In this document: one piece after another, positions 48,661 to 57,942 of the stretch
How the letters are laid out: each line of letters opens with the position of its first letter
Numbering within the stretch: the first letter of the stretch is position 1
Assembly: GCF_000971055.1 (NCBI RefSeq)
Contig: NZ_LARW01000047.1
Coordinates: 1 to 64,000, forward strand
Source of the DNA: Sphingomonas sp. SRS2
Lineage (GTDB): Bacteria > Pseudomonadota > Alphaproteobacteria > Sphingomonadales > Sphingomonadaceae
Direction of reading: 5' to 3'
DNA: 64,000 nucleotides
Program-made: the position numbers and the translations under genes
The notes under the pieces: generated by a model
Database searches by the model: none
Told to the model about the DNA's origin: nothing
What the model saw: the letters and a program-made list of their open reading frames with translations, nothing else

Positions 48661-49296
48661 ATGACGACTAAGCGGATTTTATATGTCGTCGATGATGAGG
48701 CTATCGTTCGGGCGTCGATCACGAGCCTCGTCGAGGCGCATGGCGATTTCGAGTGCCGCGAATATAGCAGCGGCGACAGCTTCATTGCCTCGCTCGACGG
48801 GCACGAACCCGGCTGCGTCGTGCTCGATCTCCAGCTTGAAGGCCTTAGCGGCAGGGCAGTGATGCAGGCATTGTCGCGGCGCAGCAACCGATTCCGGATG
48901 ATCGTCATCACCGGCTTCGGCGATTTTACGACAGCGATCGAGGCTTTCCAGGCCGGGGCGGTCGACTTCCTCTACAAGCCTTATGAGATGCGGCCGCTGC
49001 TCGATGCGATCGACCGCGGATTTCACCTTCTCGAACATGGCGTCGAACCGCCGCTGCTCGTGGCCGAAGCGAAGCTGCGGCTGTCGCGGTTGAATCCGGC
49101 GGAAGCGCGGGTGCTGGCGGGGCTTGTCGCGGGGCAGACCAATCAGGATATCGCCAAGGCGATGGGGCTCGAGCCGCGGACGGTGCAGGTCAACCGTGCC
49201 CGCGCGCTCGCCGCGATCGAAGCGCCGTCGGTGCTCGCCGCGATCCGCACGGCCACCGTCGCGGGATGGCCGGATGCCGGCTCACGCTGGCGATAG
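48661..49296 (+). CDS. FixJ/NarL-family response regulator
   Basis: 211 residues. Receiver domain 1-120 with DD at 11-12, phospho-Asp D56 (CVVLDLQLEGLSG), Thr in VITGFGD and Lys in FLYKPYE, the FixJ-type sequence. The C-terminal LuxR-type helix-turn-helix (LNPAEARVLAGLVAGQTNQ, DIAKAMGLEPRTVQVNRARA) binds DNA. No cognate kinase adjacent. It starts right after the AT-rich island, which may contain its own binding sites. Confidence 0.9.
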   Translation: MTTKRILYVVDDEAIVRASITSLVEAHGDFECREYSSGDSFIASLDGHEPGCVVLDLQLEGLSGRAVMQALSRRSNRFRMIVITGFGDFTTAIEAFQAGAVDFLYKPYEMRPLLDAIDRGFHLLEHGVEPPLLVAEAKLRLSRLNPAEARVLAGLVAGQTNQDIAKAMGLEPRTVQVNRARALAAIEAPSVLAAIRTATVAGWPDAGSRWR

Positions 49297-49299
49297 CCC

Positions 49300-49508
49300 C
49301 TAGGGACTAACCCGGATCGTATATTAACGCGGTGCGTGCCCGGTGCGGGCGATTCTATACGGGTTGCGCCGCGGGCGGATAGCACCGGTTATTCCGGCTG
49401 ACTCGTCCCCCAATCCGAGGCGGCCCGGCGCGACACCCGGCCGGCGCCAACGCCCTTGCGGCCGACAGGACCGGCGTCTTCCCAAACGCCGGTCCTGTCC
49501 CCCTTTTC
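49300..49508 (+). ncRNA. Candidate structured RNA or 3' UTR ending in a terminator
   Basis: Gap of 212 bp after the FixJ-like gene. AACCC and GTATA (49309-49323) pair with TATAC-GGGTT (49356-49365), enclosing a GC-rich inner hairpin. The region ends in a perfect 14-bp stem, 49464-49477 with 49486-49499, followed by CCCCTTTT, a plus-strand terminator. Could be the regulator's trailer or an independent small RNA. No known RNA family recognised. Confidence 0.35.
49464..49508 (+). terminator. Rho-independent terminator
   Basis: GACAGGACCGGCGT pairs perfectly with ACGCCGGTCCTGTC around an 8-nt loop, followed by a C-run and four T. It ends at the stop codon of the convergent receptor gene, so it probably stops transcription coming from the response regulator. 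Confidence 0.75.
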
Positions 49509-51401
49509 CTAGTAGACCAGCCTGATCCCGGCATAGGCGGCGCGGCCCGGCTGCCCGAAGCCCGCCGCCGTCTGGTAGCGCTCGTCGAACAGATTCTCGA
49601 TGCGTCCGTAGAGTTCTACGCTGTTGGTCAACGGCATAGCGGCGCGCAGATCGACCAGCACATAGTCGCCTAGCCGGGTGAAGTGCCCCGGATCATCGAA
49701 GCTGCGTGAGACATGGCTGATCGTCGCGCCGGTGCTGAGGCCGAACGGCCACCTGTAATCGCCGGTTACATTCACCGTCTGGCGCGGACGCCGGGCGAGT
49801 TGCTTGCCGAAATTCGGGTCGGTCGGCTCGTGATTGACCGACTTGCTGTAGGTATAGTTGGCGGTGAACAGCAGATCCCTGGCCGGCTCGATACGCAATT
49901 CGATCTCGGCGCCTCGCGCTCGCGCGCGGGCGATATTGGCGTAGGTGAAGGTGCCCAGGTCGAAGTCGATCTGGTTGGCCACTTTACGCTGGAACCATGT
50001 CGCGCGAACCTCGACCGCGTCGCCGATCAGCTTCTGGGTGATGCCGGCATCCCAGCCCTTCGCTTCTTCGGGCTGCAAGCCCAGCGTCCCGAAATCTCCA
50101 TAGAGCTGATAGAGCGAGGGCGCCTTGAAGCCCTCGCTATAGCTTGCACGGACGATGGTCGTCCCGGCATTGGGCGTATAGGCGAGGTCCGCGCTCAGCG
50201 TCGTCGCATCACCGAACTGGCTGTGGTCGTCATAGCGGATGCCCGCGCCGGCGTTGAGCCCTTCGATCGGTGTGGCGTGCAGATCGAGATAGACGCTGTC
50301 GAGATTGGCCTTGGCCCGGGCCGTCGCCGGCGGTCCGGAAAAGGCGCTGATCGTGCGGAGCTTCTCTTCCTGATGCTCGGCGCCGAAGGTGGCCCGGGCG
50401 ATGCCGAGATCGGCGACGCCCTGATATTCGAAGCGCAGATTGCGACCGCGTCCGTCGAAATTCTTCACCGGCACGGCAGCGGGGTCATAGGTGTCGCGAT
50501 CGATCCGGGTGAAGGCCGCGGCCAGCCGGTTCCTGAGCTTTCCGTCCAGCAGGTCTGCGTTCAGGCCGGCATAGCCGACGATCTGCTGCTGGCGCTGATA
50601 CTCGTCGGTATCGCCGATCGAGTAGGTCGGCGGCGGAAAGCCGTCGAGGTCGACCTTGCTCTTCGTATAGAAGCCGCGCACGTCGAGCGAGATGCCGTCG
50701 GCCAGTTCGGTATTGGTCTTCACATAGCTGCCGAACAGGTGATGGCCGTCCTTCTCGGCGCCGCCTTCGGCGACCGAGATGCTATCGGTGGTCAGATAGC
50801 CCGCGCCCGCGCTGATCGCGGTCGGGCCGACCCGGCCAGTGATTGCACCCGAAAGCCGGCCGGTTTCGAAGCTGCCATATTCGCCGCTCGCGCGCAGCTC
50901 CAGGCTGTCGCTCGGCGCACGGGTGATGATGTTGACCACGCCGCCGATCGCCTGGCTGCCCCACAGCACCGACTGCGGCCCGCGCAATATCTCGATCCGC
51001 TCGAGATTGTCGGTGAGCAGATCGGCGAAGCTGAAGCCGCCGCCCGGCGCGGACGGATCGTTGAGCTTGACGCCGTCGATCAGCGCGACCGTCTGGTCGC
51101 TCTGCGCGCCACGGATGAACACGCTGGTGATCGTGCCGAGGCCGCCGTTGCGCTGGATGGTGATGCCGGGCATCGTCCGCAGCAGATCGGCGACTGACGC
51201 GGTCTGGCGCCGCTCGATCGTGTCGATATCGATTACGCTGATCGACTTGCCGACCTCGGACAATTTCTGTTCTGAGCGGCTGGCGGTGACGACGATCGTC
51301 TCGCCATCGGCCTCAGCCTCTTCGGCCCGAACAGGGGTGGACAACAGGATCGCGGGCAACAGCGCCAGCGCCGGAATCAGGTTTCTTGTAAACGTCCGCA
51401 T
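49509..51401 (-). CDS. btuB: TonB-dependent receptor, BtuB-like (cobalamin uptake)
   Basis: 630 residues with signal peptide (LIPALALLPAILLSTPVRA). TonB box ETIVVTASRSEQ, plug domain (GITIQRNGGLGTITSVFIRG, RIEILRGPQSVLWGS, GGVVNIITR), then a 22-strand barrel ending in aromatic/Tyr. Imports a metal chelate across the outer membrane with TonB energy. Size, plug sequence and the cobalamin riboswitch upstream point to vitamin B12. GGGAGG precedes the ATG at 51401. Confidence 0.92.
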   Translation of the reverse strand: MRTFTRNLIPALALLPAILLSTPVRAEEAEADGETIVVTASRSEQKLSEVGKSISVIDIDTIERRQTASVADLLRTMPGITIQRNGGLGTITSVFIRGAQSDQTVALIDGVKLNDPSAPGGGFSFADLLTDNLERIEILRGPQSVLWGSQAIGGVVNIITRAPSDSLELRASGEYGSFETGRLSGAITGRVGPTAISAGAGYLTTDSISVAEGGAEKDGHHLFGSYVKTNTELADGISLDVRGFYTKSKVDLDGFPPPTYSIGDTDEYQRQQQIVGYAGLNADLLDGKLRNRLAAAFTRIDRDTYDPAAVPVKNFDGRGRNLRFEYQGVADLGIARATFGAEHQEEKLRTISAFSGPPATARAKANLDSVYLDLHATPIEGLNAGAGIRYDDHSQFGDATTLSADLAYTPNAGTTIVRASYSEGFKAPSLYQLYGDFGTLGLQPEEAKGWDAGITQKLIGDAVEVRATWFQRKVANQIDFDLGTFTYANIARARARGAEIELRIEPARDLLFTANYTYSKSVNHEPTDPNFGKQLARRPRQTVNVTGDYRWPFGLSTGATISHVSRSFDDPGHFTRLGDYVLVDLRAAMPLTNSVELYGRIENLFDERYQTAAGFGQPGRAAYAGIRLVY

Positions 51402-51539
51402 GGATTTCCTCCCATGGATTAACCATCGGGGCCACGTCGGAAGAGATATCTGCCCCGCGCACGACCCCAGTCGAACGTCGTCACGCGAGGATATTGCCTC
51501 GATCATGTGGTGCACCCCGCCCGCATGATGGAACGACCG

Positions 51540-51725
51540 CGACGGGCAGGTTTCCTGGCTCTCGGGTCTTCGCGTTTCGTCCGGCCTTCCCAGATGCCGG
51601 AGCACCCAGTGACGTATTGGACGATCGCTCACCGATCACAGTTGCGGGGGCAGCCTCGGCCTGCGGGACGACCCCGCTTCCGAATTCCCTTTTTCCCGTT
51701 TCCGGGAACCTGTCGCGCCGCGGCC
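51540..51725 (-). promoter_or_regulatory. Cobalamin riboswitch
   Basis: Read on the minus strand, it contains GGTTCCCGG with GGGAAAAAGGGAA, the core GAGGCTGCCCCCGCAACTGT (the B12 box region), GTCACTGGG, CTGGGAAGGCCGGACG, and the closing GAGCCAGGAAACCTGCC. These are the conserved blocks in the right order. It ends about 140 nt before the receptor gene. Adenosylcobalamin binding normally represses the downstream receptor. Confidence 0.93.
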
Positions 51726-51985
51726 TCTAGGCGGAGGATCGCGGTTAGGCAAGGCGTTCATTGCGGTGCAGCAACGACAGCGGATGCGCGCCCCCCTTTG
51801 TGCGCTAGTGCGTTTTTCCTGCTTCTGCGCCGGTCTATGGGCCTCCATATAGTTGTGATGCCTGGGCCTTCATGTGTCTGGCAACGCATTGATGCGCATT
51901 GCAATATGGCAATGACATTGCTGACGAACGGGACTAAGACGACCCGCAAGGCGGAGGGGTTCGCCAGGGGCATTCGGGGGGAATC
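51726..51985. other. Upstream region of the TPS-CHAT operon
   Basis: 260 bp between the start of the riboswitch (minus) and tpsB (plus). Less GC-rich near 51840-51940. A near-palindrome CATTGCAATATGGCAATG at 51897-51914 is preceded by related GCATTG motifs at 51885-51900; it is a possible operator. No gene seen. Confidence 0.4.
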
Positions 51986-53761
51986 TTGCGCAAGTCGCTT
52001 TTCTCAGCAGCTGCCGTTTCGGCGCTGCTTTTCACAATCGCATCGAACGCCGCGTTCGCGCAGGTCGCGCCGCCGGCCGCCGCGCAACTCGCTGCTCCGA
52101 CCCGTGAGGAGATCGACCGGCGTCCGCAGGCGACCGCGCCGCGATCGGCGCGGCTGACCGTCGACGGCGATATCGAGCGTGCGCCCTGCGCTCTCGACTC
52201 CCCCGCTTATGCCGACATCAAGGTGACGATCACCGAAGCTCAGTTCAATAATCTTCAGGGCGTCAGCCCCGAAGAGCTGAAGGCGAGCTATGCCTCGCTG
52301 CTCGGCCCCGATCGGCCGATCAGCACGATCTGCACGATTCGCGACGCCGCGGCGACCGAACTGCGCCGCAAGGGATATCTCGCGGCGGTGCAGGTGCCGG
52401 TGCAACGGATCGAAAATGGCGTCGTCCGCTTCGAGGTGCTGTTCGCGAAGATCGTCGCGATCCGGGTGCGCGGCGACGCGGGCAAAGCCGAGGGGCTGCT
52501 CGCCGGCTATCTCAAGCATCTGACCGAAGAGAAGGTTTTCAACCGCTTCGTTGCGGAACGCTATCTGCTGCTGTCGCGCGATCTGCCGGGCTATGAGGTC
52601 CGCCTCGCGCTCAAGCCCGCCGGTGGCGCGCCGGGCGAACTGGTCGGCGAGGTGAGCGTCACCCGCAGCCCGATCGACGTGAGCGCGAGCCTGCAGAATT
52701 TCTCGTCGCGCAGCTCGGGCCGCTGGACCGGCGCGGTGGCTGCGCAGGCCTATGGGCTGCTCGGCGGCGACCGGTTGAGCGCATCGCTATCGAGCACGAC
52801 CGACTTCCGCGAGCAGCAGATCGCCCAGATCGGCTATGACACGCGGCTGGGCAGCGAAGGCCTGACCTGGAGCGGCAACTTCACCTATGCCTGGTCGAAG
52901 CCGGATCTCGGCGCGGCGGGCGCTGCCGGGGTGGCGCTCAAGGCGCGCACGCTCTTCGCGACCGGCGAATTGCGATATCCGATCGTTCGCAGCCAGGCGT
53001 TGAGCATCGTCGGTGCGGGCGGCATGGATTATCTGAACCAGACCGTGGCCTTTTATGCGGCGGGTACGAAGATCGATCTGTCGCGTGATCATCTGCGTGT
53101 CGGCTTCCTGCGCCTCGACATGGATGCGGCCGACATCGCCGAGCAGCGCGTGCCGATGTGGCGCGCCTCGGGCTCGGTGGAGCTGCGCAAGGGGCTCGAC
53201 ATTCTCGATGCCTCGCCCCGCATTCCGCCGGCCACGCCGCTCAGCGTCATCGGCCCCAGCCGCCGCGAAGGCGATCCGACATCGACCCTGGTTCGCGCCT
53301 CGGCCTCGGTCGAACTGAACCTCGGCAAAGGTTTCTGGATCGCGGCGACGCCGCGCGCCCAATATGCCTTCGATCCGCTGTTCAGTTTCGAGGAAATGTC
53401 GGCGGGCAATTATTCAATCGGTCGCGGCTATGATCCGGGCGTTATCACGGGTGACAGCGGCGTTGGCAGCGGATTTGAACTGCGGATGCCGCGCCTTGCG
53501 CCGCTTCCCAAGGTGAACCTCTCGTTGCAGCCGTTCGCCTTCACCGATGTGATGTGGGTGTGGAACCGCGGCATCCCGCTTCCCGCTAATCCCGATTTCA
53601 TCGCCTCGGTCGGCGCGGGCGTGCGCGCTATGCTCAACAATCGTTTCCGCATCGACGGCACCATCGCGGTGCCGCTGAAGGCGGGCGGTCTGCAGACCCG
53701 CAACCGCGACCCCCGTTTCCTCGTATCCCTTTCATCCAAGCTCTGGCCCTGGGACAACTGA
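51986..53761 (+). CDS. TpsB outer-membrane transporter (ShlB/FhaC/HecB family)
   Basis: 591 residues with a signal peptide (SALLFTIASNAAFA). A POTRA region at about 65-160 (DIKVTITEAQFNNLQGVS, RIENGVVRFEVLFAKI) is followed by a 16-strand barrel domain with the family pattern VSASLQNFSSRSSGRWTGAV. It secretes the partner exoprotein encoded 2 bp downstream through the outer membrane. The start is TTG at 51986 behind GGGGGGAATC. First gene of a three-gene operon. Confidence 0.9.
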   Translation: MRKSLFSAAAVSALLFTIASNAAFAQVAPPAAAQLAAPTREEIDRRPQATAPRSARLTVDGDIERAPCALDSPAYADIKVTITEAQFNNLQGVSPEELKASYASLLGPDRPISTICTIRDAAATELRRKGYLAAVQVPVQRIENGVVRFEVLFAKIVAIRVRGDAGKAEGLLAGYLKHLTEEKVFNRFVAERYLLLSRDLPGYEVRLALKPAGGAPGELVGEVSVTRSPIDVSASLQNFSSRSSGRWTGAVAAQAYGLLGGDRLSASLSSTTDFREQQIAQIGYDTRLGSEGLTWSGNFTYAWSKPDLGAAGAAGVALKARTLFATGELRYPIVRSQALSIVGAGGMDYLNQTVAFYAAGTKIDLSRDHLRVGFLRLDMDAADIAEQRVPMWRASGSVELRKGLDILDASPRIPPATPLSVIGPSRREGDPTSTLVRASASVELNLGKGFWIAATPRAQYAFDPLFSFEEMSAGNYSIGRGYDPGVITGDSGVGSGFELRMPRLAPLPKVNLSLQPFAFTDVMWVWNRGIPLPANPDFIASVGAGVRAMLNNRFRIDGTIAVPLKAGGLQTRNRDPRFLVSLSSKLWPWDN

Positions 53762-53763
53762 TC

Positions 53764-56700
53764 ATGCGTAGCGTTCCTTCCGACATCTTCGCCGCCGAGC
53801 GGGGCCGCGCGAAGTCCAAATCGCGGACGATGACCTCGATGGCCGTCCTCGCGACGCTGCTAGCGATGCCGATGAAGGAGCAACTCGCGTCGGCCTGCGG
53901 GTTCGATTTTGCGGGCGCACCGCCATCTGGAACGGGGTTCAACGTCGGCTTTGATTCGCAGAATGGCGACACGATCGTCACACTCACGCAGTCAACGCCA
54001 GTGACGATCGACTGGACGCCGGGCACCAGCGCCCTGGCCGCCAACGGCGGCACGGGAGCGATCGACTTCCTGGCCGCAGGCGATCACGCCTCTTATGTCA
54101 ATCAGAGCGGCGTGACCGACTTCACCGTGCTGAACCTCATTTCCGGCACCAGCGGTCGCGCGGTTGCCCTCAACGGCGCCATCGACAGCAAGATCGATGG
54201 CGTGCGCGGCGGCAATGTGTTTTTCTACAGCTCGGGCGGATTTCTGGTTGGCAGCGGTGCGAATCTGGATGTTGGGTCGTTGATCCTGACGAGCGTCCCG
54301 ATCGACAATTTCGATGCCAACGGCTTCACGGCCAGCGGCTTGGCTAACGCCACGTCCAGCGTTCAGATCGCGAACAATGCGACGATAACCACGAATAATT
54401 TTGTGGGCCTCGTTGCGCCGCGTATTGTGCAGAACGGCAATGTCACAACCGGTTCTTTCGGATCCATTACCGGCGGCAGCGTGGCCTATGTCGCGGCGGA
54501 GCAGGCGGATCTGAGCTTCAACGCCGGCAACGGTCTGTTCGACATTACAGTGCCGATGAACGGCGGCACCGGTAGCTCAAATGCGATCACGCATGGCGGC
54601 ATGACCGCCATCAACGTTGCCGAAAATGTGCAGCGTGGCGTCTATCTGGTTGCCGTGCCCAAGAACACCGCGATTACGATGGCGTTGACGGGCGGGACCT
54701 TCGCATTCGATGTCGCTGAAGGCGTCGAGCTTACAAATCTGGGGGTGGTGCTGACCGCTGGCCGAAACACCTCGTCCGAGTCGATCGCCGCATTGGGCGA
54801 TGCCACCGGCGTGGGCACGGTCAATGTCTCCGGAAACACGATGATCAACGCTCCGACGCACATCCGGTCGGGCGTCGCGACGGCATTCAGCGGCAGCCTG
54901 AATATCAGCACTTCCGGCGGACCTGCCAGCATCTACGCCGGCGCGAGCACGGCTTTCGCCGGCACCGTTTCGATCAACACCTCGCCGCTCTTCGGAGTCG
55001 CTCGAGGCGGCGACATCAATATCGATGCCGTAGGCGGCGCGTCTCTTTCGTTTCAGGGAGATGTCGAGCTTCGTGCCGATGCCTTCTCGTTTCTCGACGG
55101 TATGGCCGAAGGCGGCGATGTCAGGATCGCCGCAACGGGTACCGGCAGCGACATAACTTTTTCCCAACAGCTGGACATCTTCGCGAGCGGCACCGGCGGC
55201 TCGGGCGGAGAGGGCAGCGGCGCCGACGGCTACGGCGGCGATATCGAGATCTCGGCCGATGGTTCGGGCGCCATGGTTACGTTGAGCGGAACCAGCACCC
55301 TCGCTGCCAACGGCCTCGGCGGCGCCAGCTTCGATGGCGACGGCGGCTATGGCTATGGCGGCAAGATAAACCTCAAGACCGGCATGAACGGCGGCACGCT
55401 CGCGCTGGGCACAACCCTGACGGCCCATGCGGACGGCATCGGCGGGACGAGCGAGAGTTCCGAAGGCTTTGGCGGCGGGGGAGAGGGCGGCCAGGTGATT
55501 GTCGAATCGCTGCATAGCGGCGGCTCGGTAACGGGCGGCACTGTCTCGATATATGCGCTGGGCGTGGGTGGAGACGCCAGCGCGAACGCCGTCGGCGGCG
55601 ATGGCGTGGGCGGGCTGGTAAGCTTCAACACTGGCACGCCCGATTTCGAGACCGCGCCCGGTGGGGCGCTCACCATCAACACGAAAGCCTATGGCGATGC
55701 TTCGGGAACGGGCGGCGCTGGCGGTACTGGCGGCACCGGTCAGGGCGGCCGTGACAATGATGGCGAAATCAGCGGCGCCTATGCCAACAGCTTTTCGGGC
55801 AACTTGCGGTTCCAGGGCCAGGGCCTCGAACTGAAGGCCAATGGCACGGGCGGCGACGGCATAGCCGGAGAGGGCGCCAGTGGCGGCTTCGGCGGCACCG
55901 GGCGGGGCGGCGACGTTCAATTCTTCGCCGTGACCGGGGGCGAACAAAATTTCGCGCTGAATACCTCCTATGCGTCGACGGTCAGCCTCTATGCGACTGG
56001 GCAGGGGGGTGACGGCAATATCGTCACCGGCGATACGTCGGGGCAGGACGGTGGCAATGGCGGCGCGGCCTATGGCGGCTATATTCAGCTCGGCGCGACA
56101 ACCGGCGATGGCGAGATCGAGGTGGCCAACAGCTCGCTGCTCGACGCCAGCGCGCTTGGGGGCACGGGCGGCCGCGGCACCAGCATGGTCGACGATGCCG
56201 ATGTCGAAGGCGGCTCGGGCGGCCAGGGTGGCTTCGCCCGGGGCGGAACCATCATCGTCGGTTTGCTGAGCGGCCGGAATACCGACGCGAACCTCGGCAG
56301 CGCCTCATTTGGCAGCGTGACGGCGATCACTTCCGCCGGCGGCGGTCTCGGCGGTACCGGCGCGATTGGCGGCAGTAGCAGTGCAGACGGCATTGGCGGG
56401 CGCGGCGGTAACGCGGAAGGCGGCTATGTCTATGTCGGCGCGGAGGGCGGTACGGCCACGCTTTCCTCGCTCAACATCATCGCCTTCGGTGAGGGCGGCC
56501 CAAGCGGAGAGGGCCCCGATTCGATGCCGTCCGGCTTGAAGGGCGACGGGATCGGCGGAGCGTTCGAGCTCGCATCGACCTATCGCTATCAGGAAGGCAG
56601 CTCGTCATTCCTGAACACGGACGAACGCGGCACGCTGCGGATCGGCACCGGCAACGTCAGCGGGAACGGGGCGCCGACGCTGATCGCGACCATTTCGGGC

Positions 56701-57942
56701 CGTGCTGGCGTTTTAGGCACGGGTGCGCCAAGCCCCGATATCGGCCAGTTCTATATTCATACCGAGGGTGGTGACATCACCATCGACAATGCGTCGATAC
56801 AGGCTGAGGGCAACACGCTGCCGCCCGCCTTCAGTGGCGGTCAGCCGCTGGATGGCGAGGGGCCGTCGATCATCGCTGCCAATGACGGCGACATCGCGTT
56901 CGGCAATTTCCTTCTGACCGTCGACGACATCGACGCCGTGCAAGCGGACTATGTCAGTTTCATCGCCGACTCGGGAAATCTCACTTTCGCCAGCTGCTTC
57001 ATTAATTCAACGCCATGTTCGGGCGTTACCGTCGGCGGTGGCGGCGGCGAGGAAGAGGGGCAGGTAGAGATCATAACGACGAACAGCGATCTCGATCAGG
57101 CGGTCGTTGGCGAGCTCTATGAAGAAACGATCGAAGTATCGGGCGGGTCGGGCGACTTCACCTATTCGTTGAGCGGCGCACCCGAATGGCTTTCTATCGA
57201 CAGTGAAACGGGTCAGCTGAGCGGAACGCCGCCGGAAGGATCGACCGGTTCGGTGCCATTCTTCGTCATCGTCTCCGACAACATCGCGGAAACATCGGAC
57301 TCGATGTCGTTCGCGTTCACCGTTCGCGCCGCCGAGGTGAACCCGTCGCCGCCGCCGCCGCCGGTATCACCTCCACCGCCGCCGCCGCCGCCGCCGCCGC
57401 CTCCTCCTCCTCCTCCGGTGTCACCGCCGCCGCCGGTCGACCCCGTGTCGCCGCCGCCTCCGCCGGTCGATCCGGTGTCACCGCCGCCACCGCCGATCAT
57501 CGAGGATCCGGTGATCGTCGACGCGGTGACGCAGGAGACGAGCCAGATCACCTCGAGCATCCAGTCTTCGCTGACCGGCACCCGCACCGCGGGCGGCAGC
57601 GTCAGCAGCAGCTCGACCGGCAACACCAGCGCGACTGGTTCGGGCGAAGCGGGCAGTTCGGGCTCCAGCGCCGGATCAACCACCCAGACCGCCAGCGCCG
57701 ATGATAGCGGAGGCAGCGCCGCCGATGAGGGCGGCGATGACGAGGGCGGCGAGGATAGCGCCAGCACGGCGAGTTCCGGCGGCGCGGTCGGCGGCACTAA
57801 TGTGCTGATTGACACCAGCCGCGTGAACACGGGCGGGCCGCAGATCGACACGCCGATTACCAGCGGCGGCAACAGCAGTCTGTGGAGCGGGGCCGATGGT
57901 ATCGGCGACACCGGCTCTGACGGACCAGGGGGGAATCAGTGA
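53764..57942 (+). CDS. TpsA-type secreted exoprotein with glycine-rich beta repeats
   Basis: 1392 residues. Long basic signal region, then a TPS secretion domain (about 50-260) with GVTDFTVLN, GGNVFFYSSGGFLVGSGA and LDVGSLILTS; the classical NPNGI motif is replaced by SSGGFLVG. Residues about 470-915 hold imperfect repeats rich in GTGG and GYGGDI steps alternating with beta strands, consistent with a long beta-helix. Then an Ig-like module (about 1108-1190, GGSGDFTYSLSGAPEWLSID), a polyproline stalk (1194-1250) and a Ser/Gly/Asp tail. Expected to be a surface-exposed or released adhesin-like fibre. Overlaps the CHAT gene. Confidence 0.85.
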   Translation: MRSVPSDIFAAERGRAKSKSRTMTSMAVLATLLAMPMKEQLASACGFDFAGAPPSGTGFNVGFDSQNGDTIVTLTQSTPVTIDWTPGTSALAANGGTGAIDFLAAGDHASYVNQSGVTDFTVLNLISGTSGRAVALNGAIDSKIDGVRGGNVFFYSSGGFLVGSGANLDVGSLILTSVPIDNFDANGFTASGLANATSSVQIANNATITTNNFVGLVAPRIVQNGNVTTGSFGSITGGSVAYVAAEQADLSFNAGNGLFDITVPMNGGTGSSNAITHGGMTAINVAENVQRGVYLVAVPKNTAITMALTGGTFAFDVAEGVELTNLGVVLTAGRNTSSESIAALGDATGVGTVNVSGNTMINAPTHIRSGVATAFSGSLNISTSGGPASIYAGASTAFAGTVSINTSPLFGVARGGDINIDAVGGASLSFQGDVELRADAFSFLDGMAEGGDVRIAATGTGSDITFSQQLDIFASGTGGSGGEGSGADGYGGDIEISADGSGAMVTLSGTSTLAANGLGGASFDGDGGYGYGGKINLKTGMNGGTLALGTTLTAHADGIGGTSESSEGFGGGGEGGQVIVESLHSGGSVTGGTVSIYALGVGGDASANAVGGDGVGGLVSFNTGTPDFETAPGGALTINTKAYGDASGTGGAGGTGGTGQGGRDNDGEISGAYANSFSGNLRFQGQGLELKANGTGGDGIAGEGASGGFGGTGRGGDVQFFAVTGGEQNFALNTSYASTVSLYATGQGGDGNIVTGDTSGQDGGNGGAAYGGYIQLGATTGDGEIEVANSSLLDASALGGTGGRGTSMVDDADVEGGSGGQGGFARGGTIIVGLLSGRNTDANLGSASFGSVTAITSAGGGLGGTGAIGGSSSADGIGGRGGNAEGGYVYVGAEGGTATLSSLNIIAFGEGGPSGEGPDSMPSGLKGDGIGGAFELASTYRYQEGSSSFLNTDERGTLRIGTGNVSGNGAPTLIATISGRAGVLGTGAPSPDIGQFYIHTEGGDITIDNASIQAEGNTLPPAFSGGQPLDGEGPSIIAANDGDIAFGNFLLTVDDIDAVQADYVSFIADSGNLTFASCFINSTPCSGVTVGGGGGEEEGQVEIITTNSDLDQAVVGELYEETIEVSGGSGDFTYSLSGAPEWLSIDSETGQLSGTPPEGSTGSVPFFVIVSDNIAETSDSMSFAFTVRAAEVNPSPPPPPVSPPPPPPPPPPPPPPPPVSPPPPVDPVSPPPPPVDPVSPPPPPIIEDPVIVDAVTQETSQITSSIQSSLTGTRTAGGSVSSSSTGNTSATGSGEAGSSGSSAGSTTQTASADDSGGSAADEGGDDEGGEDSASTASSGGAVGGTNVLIDTSRVNTGGPQIDTPITSGGNSSLWSGADGIGDTGSDGPGGNQ

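Noticed and set aside
48404-48664. 86-codon plus-strand frame ending with an ATGA overlap on the FixJ-like gene
   Set aside because: No ribosome site, irregular composition and no similarity; the overlap looks accidental. It lies in the AT-rich promoter island.
57343-57510. Repetitive CCG/CCT tract considered as a CRISPR or satellite array
   Set aside because: It is an in-frame polyproline coding tract with no spacer pattern.
53764-57942. Exoprotein considered as a contact-dependent inhibition CdiA toxin
   Set aside because: No VENN motif, no toxin-like C-terminus and no small immunity gene downstream; the tail is low-complexity and the next gene is the CHAT protein.
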